A DNA stretch of 64,000 nucleotides from Escherichia hormaechei_A (lineage in GTDB: Bacteria; Pseudomonadota; Gammaproteobacteria; Enterobacterales; Enterobacteriaceae). A program made the translations under genes and the position numbers. Every line of letters begins with the position of its first letter. The stretch's first letter is position 1. The DNA is taken from contig CP170191.1 of assembly GCA_042434945.1 (NCBI GenBank), positions 2,170,001-2,234,000 on the forward strand. The letters run 5' to 3'. Below the pieces are notes generated by a model, which was not told the DNA's origin, made no database searches, and saw only the letters and a program-made list of their open reading frames with translations. Shown one piece after another: positions 16,152 through 25,375 of the stretch.

Positions 16152-17132
16152 ATGAAGAAGATCCTGATTATCGTTCCTGATGGTGGCATGTTGTTTGAGG
16201 CCGCCGGTATCGCCGACATTCTGATGCAGGCCAACCGGCTGCACCCGGACGGCCTTGCGCAGCCCCGCTACCGCATCATTATCGCCACCACCCAGCCTCA
16301 CCTGGTGATCCACGGCCAGTCCGGCTTAAACCTGCTGGCGGACTATCGCCTGCCGGAGCTGGATCCGCGCGAGCCGCTGGACACGATCATCATTACCGGT
16401 CGCGGCATGAATGAGCAGGAGAGCACCGCCGTGGTGGACTGGCTGCACCTTGCCGCGCCGCATGCGCGCCGCGTCGCCTCTGTCTGCGGCGGGGCCCTGC
16501 TGCTGGCACAGACCGGACTGCTCGACGGGCGCCGGGCAACGACCCACTGGCGGCTGCTGGAAACCCTGAAAACCCGCTATCCTGCGGTCAACGTTGAGGG
16601 CGGCCCGCTCTATGTTCAGGATGGCCCCATCTGGACGTCGGGCGGCGTCAGCTCCGGGTTTGACCTGACGCTGGCGCTGGTGGAGGATGATTACGGCTTC
16701 ACCCTCGCCCGCAACGTGGCGCAGGATATGGTGATGTACCTGCGTCGGCCTGGCGGCCAGCTACAGTTCAGCCGCTATAATCTGGAGCAGTCCGGTGCGA
16801 GCGGACCGGTCAGCGAACTGCAAAGCTGGATCCTGCAAAACCTCACCGCAGATTTGTGCGTCGAAAGGCTGGCCGAACGGGTCGCCATGAGCCCGCGCAA
16901 TTTCACCCGCGTGTTCACGCGTGACGTGGGCGTGCCTCCGGCCCGTTATGTCACCGAAGCGCGCCTGGCCGCCGCCCGACAGCTTCTGGAGCAGACCCAG
17001 GCTCCGCTTGAGGTCATTGCCGAAAAAAGCGGGTTTGGTACCAGCATCAACCTGCGCCGCGTTTTTGAAAAGCAGCTTCATCTCACGCCGGGCGAATACC
17101 GCCAGCGCTTCCACTGCCGCAGAATGGCGTAA
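16152..17132 (+). CDS. GlxA-family AraC-type transcription regulator
   Basis: This 326-residue protein has an N-terminal DJ-1/PfpI-like domain (~1-195: IIVPDGGMLFEAAGIADIL, the nucleophile-elbow-like SVCGGALLLAQ with C120, then the THWRLLETL stretch) and a C-terminal AraC helix-turn-helix pair (~220-320: ERLAERVAMSPRNFTRVFTRDVGVPPARY and IAEKSGFGTSINLRRVFEKQL with TPGEYRQRF). Members regulate catabolic genes in response to an amine or amino-acid-like ligand. The next gene, a GAPDH paralogue, starts 78 bases downstream on the same strand and is the likely co-transcribed or regulated target. A link to the T6SS operon, which diverges from it, is possible but unsupported. Confidence 0.85.
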   Translation: MKKILIIVPDGGMLFEAAGIADILMQANRLHPDGLAQPRYRIIIATTQPHLVIHGQSGLNLLADYRLPELDPREPLDTIIITGRGMNEQESTAVVDWLHLAAPHARRVASVCGGALLLAQTGLLDGRRATTHWRLLETLKTRYPAVNVEGGPLYVQDGPIWTSGGVSSGFDLTLALVEDDYGFTLARNVAQDMVMYLRRPGGQLQFSRYNLEQSGASGPVSELQSWILQNLTADLCVERLAERVAMSPRNFTRVFTRDVGVPPARYVTEARLAAARQLLEQTQAPLEVIAEKSGFGTSINLRRVFEKQLHLTPGEYRQRFHCRRMA

Positions 17133-17210
17133 TATGATCCTTTTTTGTCATTTACGCCATCTGACCTGACGCCTACAGTAACTCCAGACAACACAGATAA
17201 GGAGTGCATC

Positions 17211-18221
17211 ATGGTTAAGGTCGGTATTAACGGTTTCGGCCGTATCGGACGTAATGTCCTGCGCGCGGCGCTGGGCAACCCGGATCTCCAGATTGTGGCC
17301 ATTAACGATCTGACGGACAGTAAAACCCTCGCCCATCTGCTGAAATATGACTCTCTGCTCGGCACGCTGCCGGTGCCTGTGGAAGCGGCGGACGGCGCGC
17401 TACAGGTTGACGGGCAACGCATCACCGTATTCAGTGAACGCGACCCGGCAAACATTGCGTGGAAAGACGCAGGCGTTGAGGTGGTAATTGAAGCAACCGG
17501 CTTCTTCACCGAACGTGAAAAAGCGGCGGTGCATATCACGAGCGGCGGCGCAAAACGCGTCATTATTTCCGCCCCGGCTAAAAATGATGATCTGACGGTG
17601 GTGATGGGCGTGAACCACACGCTGTACGATCCGGCCCAGCATTTTGTGGTCAGCAACGGGAGTTGCACCACTAATGGTCTGGCGCCAGCGGCGCAGGTGC
17701 TGCACCAGCAGTTTGGCATTGAGCACGGGCTGATGAACACCACGCATGCCTACACCAACAGCCAGGCGCTGCATGACCAGCCGGAAAAAGATCTGCGCGG
17801 CGCGCGCGCGGCAGCATTATCGATTGTGCCTTACTCCAGCGGCGCGGCAAAAGCGCTCGGGAAAGTGATCCCCGAGCTTGACGGTAAACTCACCGGGTAT
17901 TCTCTGCGCGTGCCGGTTCCGGTGGTGTCGATTGTCGATCTGACGGTGACGCTGAGCCGCAACGTGACCGCCGAAGAGGTGAATGACGCGTTCCGTCAGG
18001 CTGCCGCCAGCGGGCCGCTGAAAGGCATCCTGGGCTACAGCGATGAACCGCTGGTCTCCCGTGATTATCAGGGCGACCCGCGCTCATCCATCATCGACGG
18101 GCTTTCAACGCTGGTGATTGGCGGGAATATGGTGAAGATCCTGTCGTGGTATGACAACGAATGGGGCTTCTCGAACCGTCTGGTGGATCTGGCGGTGCTG
18201 ATGGATAAGAAAGGGTTGTAG
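17211..18221 (+). CDS. type-I glyceraldehyde-3-phosphate dehydrogenase, second copy type
   Basis: This 336-residue enzyme uses the ATG at 17,211 (AAGGAG 7 bases upstream); the frame extends further up without conservation. It would oxidise glyceraldehyde-3-phosphate to 1,3-bisphosphoglycerate. Marks are the NAD-binding VGINGFGRIGRNVLRAAL, the NAD-favouring AINDLTD, the active-site cysteine in SNGSCTTNGLAP (the usual second cysteine of SCTTNCLAP is glycine here), THAYTNSQ, and SWYDNEWGFSNRLVDL. It differs from the housekeeping GapA of E. coli and lies beside a GlxA-type regulator rather than in the gapA neighbourhood, so it is probably a paralogue (GapC-like or Epd-like role uncertain). A REP element follows. 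Confidence 0.88.
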   Translation: MVKVGINGFGRIGRNVLRAALGNPDLQIVAINDLTDSKTLAHLLKYDSLLGTLPVPVEAADGALQVDGQRITVFSERDPANIAWKDAGVEVVIEATGFFTEREKAAVHITSGGAKRVIISAPAKNDDLTVVMGVNHTLYDPAQHFVVSNGSCTTNGLAPAAQVLHQQFGIEHGLMNTTHAYTNSQALHDQPEKDLRGARAAALSIVPYSSGAAKALGKVIPELDGKLTGYSLRVPVPVVSIVDLTVTLSRNVTAEEVNDAFRQAAASGPLKGILGYSDEPLVSRDYQGDPRSSIIDGLSTLVIGGNMVKILSWYDNEWGFSNRLVDLAVLMDKKGL

Positions 18222-18230
18222 CCGATCGTA

Positions 18231-18264
18231 TTGCCGGGTGACGCTTGCGCATACCCGGCCTGCA
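18231..18264. repeat. REP (palindromic unit) after the GAPDH gene
   Basis: TTGCCGGGTGACGCTTGCGC followed by ATACCCGGCCTGC has the imperfect palindrome of an enterobacterial REP/PU unit (GCCGGGT / ACCCGGC arms). It lies between the convergent GAPDH gene and the porin pseudogene. Confidence 0.75.
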
Positions 18265-18308
18265 AAATGGCCCCTCTGCCTGCTAACAGGGGGGCATTAT
18301 GACACTCT

Positions 18309-19520
18309 TCAGAAATAATATTTAAACCGCACACGACCGCCATAACGATCGTCGTTCTTATCGCTTCCCTTTTTCGGCGACGCGTTCACCCACGAAGCGT
18401 AGGCGCCCAGGTAAATGTTAAAGTTCTTCATCTTCATTACGTTGGGAATAAGGTATGGCGCATGGACAGTGTGAATATCATACTCACCCGGATCGGTGAT
18501 CCAGCAATCATTCTCACACTCTGCGTCAAAGGTTGAAGTGTTAAATTCGTCGATTTCGTTATGTGCATAAATATAGCCCAGGTCATGGTGAATCCGTAAC
18601 CGGTGCGGTCAGACTGATCGACCCAACGACCCGCGTCATCCCGATAGCCATAAGCATTGTTGACCAGATTGGTTTCCATGGCGACGGCCATTGAGAACGG
18701 GCCGTCCTGCCACGAAATAACTGGCCGGACATAGGCGACGTTCTTATCATTTTCCAGTTCCGGCCATGGTAGCGCTGGTCGACGTACAGATCGCTGCCGT
18801 CTTTGAACAGCGTATTCAGCTCGAAATACCAGTTATCCAGCGTTTTACTCATCAGGAAGTTACCGCCGCTGTCGGTACGGCCACGCCCCTCTTTCAGCAT
18901 ATAAATGTAACCATAGCCGTCGCTATAAAGATCGTCCGCTGTATTGCCTGAGTATTCAACAAAGGTATCCTGGTTAAGCGGGAACATATCGTAGGCTTCA
19001 AAACGTCCAACTTTAATTTCCCAGTCGTTTTCTGCGCCAAAGAAAAATACCGCATCATCAAGGTACATTTGCCCTGCCAAATCGCCCAGTGGTTGTACAG
19101 AAAATCCGGCAAAATGGCCGTTATCCATTTTTCGGTAACCCTCAAACCCCAGCAAAATACGACCATTAATATCCCACCGTTCTTTATCTCCCGGCGCCCA
19201 GTCGCTATTAGCACTTTACTTAACAGAAGTCAGACTGCCGGTTTTGCTGGCAGCATCCATATTAAATTCCACATCGCCATAAAATTTTATATATCCAAAG
19301 CCCGAAAGCGTCAGCTTCGGTGGTGCGTCTTTATTGACGGGCTTTTCTGACTGGACGACCACGGGAGCAGCCTGCTGACTGGCCGCCTGCTGTTGTTTCA
19401 ACGCCTCGATTTGCGCCTCCAGTTGCGCCAGTTTTTCATCTACGCTCGTCGCGCTTTGTGCCGCAAAAAGAGAGCCAGAACATAGTGCCCCCACGAGGAC
19501 AACCATTTTTTTAATTGCAT
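18309..19520 (-). pseudogene. carbohydrate outer-membrane porin (RafY/glycoporin-like), disrupted
   Basis: Reading across breaks gives a ~400-residue outer-membrane porin: a signal peptide ending LFAA-Q, a coiled-coil opening (DEKLAQLEAQIEALKQQQ), LTLSGFGYIKFYGDVEFNMD, many alternating beta strands, and a C-terminal VRFKYYF ending in phenylalanine. Four disruptions are visible: a seven-A run after the start ATG (an eighth A would restore MQLKK-MVVL), an in-frame TAA at 19,216-19,218, a missing C near 18,760 and a missing C near 18,582. The frame is open on both sides of each. The layout resembles glycoporins such as RafY; with treA next door a trehalose or oligosaccharide role is imaginable. 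True decay and sequencing error are both possible. Confidence 0.75.
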
Positions 19521-19958
19521 AGAATCCATCCTGAAATAAAAGTGAATACCCGAAGTGATGGGCCACTCTATTTCGTCTAAATGTTTTTCGGCAGGCTATT
19601 ATGTTTTTTTGTTATGTCGGTTATGTTTTTTACTTTGTGTGACCTTCACGGAAAGTTATTCGCGGAATGTAATAAAGAAACACAAACCCGTTCACAGAAT
19701 TAAAAAAGGTTGCAACCCATAAGCCTGGTCAATATTCATAGTGTGCCCTGACAGGATATTTAATTAAAATCATTCCCCAAAAAACATTCCCCGAGTAAAT
19801 AGTTTTCGGCGCGCTTCTCACGTCCGGGCGCGGCGGTAAATTGTCTGGTAATGCGCAAAATGGGATATCTAACACGCGAAGCGGGCAATATTCGTCTAAG
19901 GTTTTCAGGTGATTGACGACAGCGGTGACGCTGCCCAGCGACGAATGGAGATGAACCG
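19521..19958. promoter_or_regulatory. 438-base divergent promoter region, porin / treA
   Basis: No gene is seen. The region separates the leftward porin pseudogene from treA and should hold both promoters. The part nearest the porin is T-rich (around 19,570-19,640). A good ribosome site (AGGATGGA) precedes the porin ATG at 19,520, and GGAG precedes the treA ATG. I could not assign an operator with confidence. Confidence 0.45.
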
Positions 19959-21641
19959 ATGATAAAAACTCGAATGCTACGCCCTGGCTTGTTACACCTT
20001 ACGTTGGCAGGCGCCCTACTCGGTGTTACCGCATTTGGTTATGCTGAAGACCAGCCAACGAGCCAGCAAAGCTCACCTGATATTCTCCTTGGCCCCCTCT
20101 TTAATGAAGTACAGAGCGCCAAACTGTTCCCGGATCAGAAAACCTTCGCGGATGCCGTTCCCAAAAGCGACCCGCTAACCATCCTGGCGGATTACCGGAT
20201 GCAGCATACCCAGTCCGGTTTTGACCTGCGCCACTTCGTAGAGATGAACTTTATCCTGTCGAAGGAAGGTGAGAAATACGTTCCCCCTGAAGGCCAGAGC
20301 CTGCGCGAACACATAGACGATCTGTGGCCTGTACTGACCCGCACCACTGACAAAGCGAACAAATGGGACTCCCTCCTGCCCCTGCCAAAGCCCTATGTCG
20401 TGCCGGGAGGACGCTTCCGCGAAGTCTATTACTGGGACAGCTATTTCACCATGCTGGGGCTGGCCGAGAGCGGCCACTGGGATAAGATCGGCGACATGGT
20501 GGACAACTTCGCTTACGAGCTTGATACCTGGGGCCATATCCCTAACGGTAACCGCAGCTACTACCTGAGCCGCTCTCAGCCGCCTTTCTTCTCGCTGATG
20601 GTGGAATTGCTGGCCACGCATGACAGCGACGCGTTGAAGAAATACCGTCCGCAGATGGAGAAAGAGTACGCTTACTGGATGGAGGGGGCTGATGGGCTCC
20701 AGCCTGGTCAGGCGAACAAACGCGTGGTGAAGCTGGATGACGGCTCGATCCTCAACCGCTACTGGGACGATCGGGACACGCCGCGCCCTGAGTCGTGGCT
20801 GGATGACGTGACCACCGCCAAAAATAACCCTAACCGTCCGGCCACCGAAATTTACCGCGATCTGCGCTCTGCCGCGGCCTCGGGCTGGGATTTCAGCTCC
20901 CGCTGGATGGACGATCCACAGAAGCTGGGTACCATCCGCACCACCAGCATCGTGCCGGTGGATCTGAATGCGCTGATGTTTAAGATGGAAAAACTGCTGG
21001 CCCGCGCCAGTCAGGAAGACGGCGATAACGCCAGTGCAAGTAAATATGACGCGCTGGCCTCCGCACGTCAGAAAGCCATGGAAAGCCACCTGTGGAACGA
21101 TAAAGAGGGCTGGTATGCGGATTACGATCTGAAAACCGGGAAGGTGCGTAATCAGCTGACGGCCGCAGCCCTCTTCCCGCTGTATGTGAAGGCCGCATCA
21201 CAGGATCGCGCCGATAAAGTGGCCGCAGCCGCGTCGTCACGCCTGCTGAAACCGGGCGGTATTTCTACCACCACCATCAACAGCGGGCAGCAGTGGGATG
21301 CGCCGAACGGCTGGGCGCCGTTGCAGTGGGTAGCGGTGGAAGGGTTGCAGAACTATGGTCAGCAGAAAGTGGCGATGGACGTAACCTGGCGTTTCCTGAA
21401 AAACGTTCAGCATACCTACGATCGCGAGAAGAAACTGGTTGAGAAGTACGATGTCTCTTCGACCGGTACCGGCGGTGGCGGCGGTGAGTATCCGTTGCAG
21501 GACGGTTTCGGCTGGAGTAACGGCGTGACGCTCAGGATGCTGGACATGGTCTGTCCGAAAGAGAAGCCGTGCGACAGCGTACCGGAGAATCAGCCTGCGG
21601 CAAACGATGATGTTGCACCTGCGAAACAGGCGGCGCAGTAG
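19959..21641 (+). CDS. treA: periplasmic alpha,alpha-trehalase TreA
   Basis: This 560-residue glycoside hydrolase of family 37 splits trehalose into two glucose molecules in the periplasm. It has a signal peptide (RPGLLHLTLAGALLGVTAFG, cut near AYA/YAED). Both trehalase signatures are present: PGGRFREVYYWDSYF near residue 150 and QWDAPNGWAPLQW near 445, plus the late glycine-rich GGGGGEYPLQDGFGWSNGV. The length fits E. coli TreA (565). The C-terminal tail is extended and rich in Pro, Ala and Gln. In E. coli the gene is induced by osmotic and stationary-phase conditions; nothing here proves that. It converges on the siderophore receptor. Confidence 0.96.
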   Translation: MIKTRMLRPGLLHLTLAGALLGVTAFGYAEDQPTSQQSSPDILLGPLFNEVQSAKLFPDQKTFADAVPKSDPLTILADYRMQHTQSGFDLRHFVEMNFILSKEGEKYVPPEGQSLREHIDDLWPVLTRTTDKANKWDSLLPLPKPYVVPGGRFREVYYWDSYFTMLGLAESGHWDKIGDMVDNFAYELDTWGHIPNGNRSYYLSRSQPPFFSLMVELLATHDSDALKKYRPQMEKEYAYWMEGADGLQPGQANKRVVKLDDGSILNRYWDDRDTPRPESWLDDVTTAKNNPNRPATEIYRDLRSAAASGWDFSSRWMDDPQKLGTIRTTSIVPVDLNALMFKMEKLLARASQEDGDNASASKYDALASARQKAMESHLWNDKEGWYADYDLKTGKVRNQLTAAALFPLYVKAASQDRADKVAAAASSRLLKPGGISTTTINSGQQWDAPNGWAPLQWVAVEGLQNYGQQKVAMDVTWRFLKNVQHTYDREKKLVEKYDVSSTGTGGGGGEYPLQDGFGWSNGVTLRMLDMVCPKEKPCDSVPENQPAANDDVAPAKQAAQ

Positions 21642-21701
21642 CGCCCCTCACCCTGACCCTCTCCCCGGTGGGGCGAGGGGATGGTTCCGTGCAATAGATT
21701 G

Positions 21702-21732
21702 GCCCGGTAGCGAAGCGCCACCGGGCTTTTTT
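21702..21732. terminator. bidirectional terminator between treA and the siderophore receptor
   Basis: GCCCGGTAGCG and CGCCACCGGGC form a long stem followed by TTTTTT on the plus strand. It ends treA and touches the stop codon of the convergent receptor gene. Confidence 0.8.
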
Positions 21733-23834
21733 CAGAAGCTGTAACTCGCCCCGACCTGGAACGTGCGGTCGCGGCCTATCCAGCAGTTGGTCGCGTCATA
21801 GCAGGTGAGCGTCTCTTTGTTGGTGACGTTCTGCGCGCTCGCTTTCAACGTCAGCCCCTCCAGCGATGGCGCCAGCTCGCCCATGCGGTAAGACGCCGCC
21901 AGATCGTATTGCGTCGTACCGCCCAGCTTGCCTGCGTCGTTGGCTGGCGAGATCTCCATCGGCCCGGTGTAGCGTGCCCCTGCCCCCAGCGTTAACCCTC
22001 TCAGCGGCATGCTGTCAAAGGTGTAATCTCCCCACAGATTAAAGGCGTTCTCAGGGACCTGCGTCGGTCGTTTGCCCTGGTACTTGTCATCTTCGGTATT
22101 GATGGCGTGGGTGTAGGCATAGTTGGCAATCAGCGTCAGGTTATCCGTTGGACGACTCATAGCGGAAAGCTCCGCACCTTTCGATTCCACTTCCCCGGTC
22201 TGGCGATAGTTGAGGAAGCCCGGATCGCTGGTCACCACATTTTTCTGACGAATGTTAAACACCGAGGCGGTGAAGGTGGTTGCGTAATCCGCCAGCAGGT
22301 ATTTCACCCCACCCTCCACCTGCTTGCTGGTGGTGGGCTTAACGTCTTTCGCGGTCAGCGTGCCCTGCGGCGATACCGGGGCGAACCCTTCCGAATAGCT
22401 GATAAACGGCGAGAGACCATTGTCGAAGGCATAAAGCGCGCCCAGTCGCTTAGTGAGGCGATCCTGCGATACCCAGGCTTTGTCACCGTTTTGTAGATAG
22501 TTGGTGGTGACAGAACGGTAGTCGTCATAGCGCAGGCTGGCCAGCACGTTCAGCCCGCCAAACGCAATCTGATCCTGGAGGTAATAGCCATTCTGCTGAT
22601 AGCTGAGACGGTTTTTCTGCGCGGTTTCAAGCCCCAGCGCATCGTTATCGATCTGCGAGTGATCCGGATTACGCATATCGATACCTGGTGTGGACGAGGC
22701 GTAACGATAATGGAAGTGAGAGTTCAGCTTCTGGTAGTCAAAGCCCGTCAGCAGGTGATGTTTCCAGTCCCCCAGCGCGACGGTTCGGGTGACCTGGTTA
22801 TCAATGTTGAAGCTCTGTAAATCTTCATCCGTGGTATAGGCGAAGCGGTTAAGCTGGTAGACCTCGCTGCCCGTCCCGGTTGAATAGGCGCTGCGCTGGT
22901 GGGTGTCCACGTCAAAGTAGCGCGCTTTCTGGCTAAAGCCCCAGCCACTGTCAAACTCATGTTCAAAGCTGTAGCCCAGCATCCACTGACGCTGCTTAAA
23001 GCCGCTCCACTCATCCCCGGCATAGTCACGACGATCGGCGTATTTAGACCGTAGATAGCTTAGCGGCATCGGATCAGACGGCGTCAGGCTCGGCGTATTT
23101 TGCGCCAGCGCGTCAATGGTCAGGCGCGTTTTGTCATCCGGCTGCCAGGTCACGGAGGGGGCCACCAGATAGTTTTCATAGCGCGTGGTGTGCGCCTGTT
23201 CGTCACTCTCTGTCGCTTTACCCAGCAGGCGATAGTTCCAGTCGCTGGTCGCAATCTGCCCCGTGGAATCCAGGTACCCCTCTTTCAGATTGCGGTTTCC
23301 GGTGTTAAAGCCCAGTTCTGTTTTCGCCTCTTTCTGCGGCTTTTTACTCTGAATATTGACCAGCCCGCCCGGGGAGCCGCCGCCATACAGCACGGATGAC
23401 GGCCCCTTCAGAATATCGACGCTCTCAATCAGCAGCGGATCGATTCGCGCTTTAGTGTTCCCGGTGACGTTATAGGGAAGTTGCAGGCCGTTGTAGAACT
23501 CCTGCTCGACGTTGAACCCGCGGATTTTGTACTCGCTCATGTAAGAGGTGCTCCCGCGCACCTCCGTGGAAACGCCCGGCGCATAGCGCAGGATCTCGTT
23601 TACCGAACTGGCGTGCCGCTGCTCAATCTCTTTAGCGGCAATGGTGTTGATCACCTGCGGCGTTTTACTTTCCGCGACGGCTGATTTCGTGGCGCTGTTG
23701 GTCCAGGCAGGGAGCACGCTGCCCTGCTCTGTACCGGTCACCACGATGGTGGGTTCTTCTGCAAAAGCCTGTGTTTGCAATGCCAGCGTGACGGCGCCTG
23801 CCAACGCGCATAACGCAAAACGTGAGGTGCTCAT
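21732..23834 (-). CDS. TonB-dependent siderophore receptor, FoxA-like
   Basis: This 700-residue outer-membrane receptor has a signal peptide (cut after FAEEP region), a TonB-box-like PTIVVTG, a plug domain (SVNEILRYAPGVSTEVRG, YKIRGFNVEQEFYNGLQLP, ESVDILKGPSSVLYGGGSPGGLVN) and a 22-strand barrel ending FQVGASYSF. The late cysteine pair (TCYDATNCWIGRDR) is shared with ferrichrome/ferrioxamine-type hydroxamate receptors (FhuA, FoxA). Length and these features favour the ferrioxamine receptor FoxA, but FhuA-type and FhuE-type receptors are alternatives. A Fur-box-like sequence lies just upstream, fitting iron-repressed expression. The receptor lies between treA and ycgR, where E. coli K-12 has none. 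Confidence 0.8.
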   Translation of the reverse strand: MSTSRFALCALAGAVTLALQTQAFAEEPTIVVTGTEQGSVLPAWTNSATKSAVAESKTPQVINTIAAKEIEQRHASSVNEILRYAPGVSTEVRGSTSYMSEYKIRGFNVEQEFYNGLQLPYNVTGNTKARIDPLLIESVDILKGPSSVLYGGGSPGGLVNIQSKKPQKEAKTELGFNTGNRNLKEGYLDSTGQIATSDWNYRLLGKATESDEQAHTTRYENYLVAPSVTWQPDDKTRLTIDALAQNTPSLTPSDPMPLSYLRSKYADRRDYAGDEWSGFKQRQWMLGYSFEHEFDSGWGFSQKARYFDVDTHQRSAYSTGTGSEVYQLNRFAYTTDEDLQSFNIDNQVTRTVALGDWKHHLLTGFDYQKLNSHFHYRYASSTPGIDMRNPDHSQIDNDALGLETAQKNRLSYQQNGYYLQDQIAFGGLNVLASLRYDDYRSVTTNYLQNGDKAWVSQDRLTKRLGALYAFDNGLSPFISYSEGFAPVSPQGTLTAKDVKPTTSKQVEGGVKYLLADYATTFTASVFNIRQKNVVTSDPGFLNYRQTGEVESKGAELSAMSRPTDNLTLIANYAYTHAINTEDDKYQGKRPTQVPENAFNLWGDYTFDSMPLRGLTLGAGARYTGPMEISPANDAGKLGGTTQYDLAASYRMGELAPSLEGLTLKASAQNVTNKETLTCYDATNCWIGRDRTFQVGASYSF

Positions 23835-23870
23835 AGTGTCGTCTTGTTAGTAGATGGTATTGGGAACGCC

Positions 23871-23889
23871 AATTATTATCATTTCCATT
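23871..23889 (-). promoter_or_regulatory. Fur box upstream of the siderophore receptor
   Basis: On the minus strand the site reads AATGGAAATGATAATAATT, close to the Fur consensus GATAATGATAATCATTATC and placed 37-55 bases upstream of the receptor start, where Fur would block the promoter under iron-replete conditions. Confidence 0.7.
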
Positions 23890-23928
23890 AGCAAATCAAT
23901 ATCGGCGGAGAAAAACAGATCGTTTGTA

Positions 23929-23955
23929 TTAAGTTTCATGCCAGCCTGCCGATAA
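23929..23955 (+). promoter_or_regulatory. sigma-28 (FliA) promoter of ycgR
   Basis: TTAAGTTT, 11 bases, then GCCGATAA is a near-exact match to the flagellar class 3 promoter (TAAAGTTT-N11-GCCGATAA). It lies 40 bases upstream of the ycgR GTG, consistent with known FliA control of ycgR. Confidence 0.88.
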
Positions 23956-23994
23956 CCCAGAGACAGTCTGTCATCTATCGAGGAGCCATCTGGC

Positions 23995-24726
23995 GTGAGT
24001 AGCTACAGTGAGCAGTTCCTGAAACAAAATCCGCTGGCTGTATTAGGGGTGTTACGCGACCTGAAAAAGGGCGAGGTGCCGCTGCGCATCAACTGGTCAA
24101 CCAGCCAGTTTATCAGCAAGATCCTGGACGTGACGGCAGAACACCTGATCGTGGATCTGGGTAGCCAGAGCGAAGAAAACCGTGCCGCGCTCCAGGCAGA
24201 AAACCTCTCGGTGATGGCCGAAACGCAGGGGGCTAAAGTCGAGTTTATACTGCCCCGCCTGACCACGATCGCGTACCAGGGTTTGCCTGCGTTTATCGCT
24301 CCCCTGCCCGCTAACCTCTGGTTCGTGCAACGCCGCGAGTTTTTTCGCATCAGCGCCCCGCTTCACCCGGCCTATTTCTGTAAGGCAAAAATGTCGGACA
24401 AAAAAGAGATACGCTTTCGTCTCTTCGACCTGTCACTGGGCGGGATGGGCGCGTTAATGGATACGCCGAAGCCGGAAGGACTGGTGGAAGGCATGCGTTT
24501 TAGTCAGATTGAGCTGGATATGGGCGGATGGGGACGCTTCTGGTTTGACGCCCAGCTGATTGCCATCAGCGAGCGTAAGGTGGTGGACAGCAAAAACGAA
24601 ACCATTACCACGCCGCGACTGAGCTTTCGCTTTCTGAATGTCGGGCCAGGCGCCGAACGCGAACTACAGCGCATCATCTTCTCACTGGAGCGTGAAGCGC
24701 GGGAACGCGCGAACAAAGTGCGCTGA
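23995..24726 (+). CDS. ycgR: flagellar brake protein YcgR (c-di-GMP receptor)
   Basis: This 243-residue protein begins at a GTG. It has an N-terminal YcgR domain (~1-108) and a C-terminal PilZ domain with the c-di-GMP-binding arginines in QRREFFRIS and the DLSLGGMG motif. When c-di-GMP rises, YcgR binds the flagellar motor and slows swimming. A sigma-28 promoter lies directly upstream. The sequence is diverged from the E. coli protein and has no frame damage, so it belongs to the native background. Confidence 0.95.
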   Translation: MSSYSEQFLKQNPLAVLGVLRDLKKGEVPLRINWSTSQFISKILDVTAEHLIVDLGSQSEENRAALQAENLSVMAETQGAKVEFILPRLTTIAYQGLPAFIAPLPANLWFVQRREFFRISAPLHPAYFCKAKMSDKKEIRFRLFDLSLGGMGALMDTPKPEGLVEGMRFSQIELDMGGWGRFWFDAQLIAISERKVVDSKNETITTPRLSFRFLNVGPGAERELQRIIFSLEREARERANKVR

Positions 24727-24730
24727 AAGG

Positions 24731-24757
24731 CGTCGGGCAGCATGCTGCCGCCCGACA
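24731..24757. repeat. REP-like palindrome between ycgR and emtA
   Basis: CGTCGGGCAGCATGCTGCCG continuing into CCCGAC is a long palindrome (GTCGGGCAGCA / TGCTGCCGCCCGAC) between two convergent genes. It may act as a terminator or a REP-type 3'-end stabiliser. Confidence 0.55.
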
Positions 24758-24763
24758 AAGGCG

Positions 24764-25375
24764 TTACATGGCGTCCATCGCTTTCTGTACTTTCCAGATA
24801 TAACGTGGAGCCTGTGCTGACGGATGATTCTTCACAACGTGCTCGAAGAATTCATCTTTATCCATATCGTTAATCTCTTCTATCGCCTCTTTGCGATCGA
24901 ATGAGAAGGTTCGGAGCAGCGCGCCGGCTCCGTTAACGTACGACACCACCAGCGCATATTGCATCACTTCCGGATCGTCAATCCCCTTCAGAATGCCATG
25001 CTCGAGAATACTCAGGTAAGCGGTTCCCATAGAGATATTACGTTCCGGGTTTTTCAGCTCGCTGGTGGATGGCTGTCCCTTCCAGCCCATGTAGCGATAG
25101 ACCTCTCTTCCCGCCGTCGAGGCTTTTAACTGCATCAGCCCCACCGCATTCGATTTACTCACCAGCGTCGGGTTGCCACCGGATTCCACGGCAATGATCG
25201 CCGTGATCAGACGCGGGCTCACGCCCCAGGCCTTCCCGGCTTGTTCGCTGATCGGCATCCACTGCATGGCCCGCTTTACCGGCACTTCAGGGTTCCAGGG
25301 GGGATTTTGATAATCATGTTTTGAACTACAGCCAGCGAGCAGCACAATCAAAAAGGCAAACCATCTCAATTTCAC
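24764..25375 (-). CDS. emtA: membrane-bound lytic endotransglycosylase EmtA (MltE)
   Basis: This 203-residue lipoprotein has the signal MKLRWFAFLIVLLAGC, with C16 as the lipid site. The catalytic glutamate lies in AIIAVESGGNPTLVS, followed by AVGLMQLK and the C-terminal YVNGAGAL, the pattern of the family 1 SLT fold. It cuts glycan strands of peptidoglycan from the inner face of the outer membrane. Its neighbour ldcA, transcribed away from it, recycles wall peptides. The version is diverged from E. coli, as expected for the native background. Confidence 0.93.
   Translation of the reverse strand: MKLRWFAFLIVLLAGCSSKHDYQNPPWNPEVPVKRAMQWMPISEQAGKAWGVSPRLITAIIAVESGGNPTLVSKSNAVGLMQLKASTAGREVYRYMGWKGQPSTSELKNPERNISMGTAYLSILEHGILKGIDDPEVMQYALVVSYVNGAGALLRTFSFDRKEAIEEINDMDKDEFFEHVVKNHPSAQAPRYIWKVQKAMDAM

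Noticed and set aside
15928..16155. 75-codon open frame before the GlxA-type gene
   Set aside because: No Shine-Dalgarno sequence, Ser/Phe-rich shadow-like sequence, and it overlaps the regulator start.
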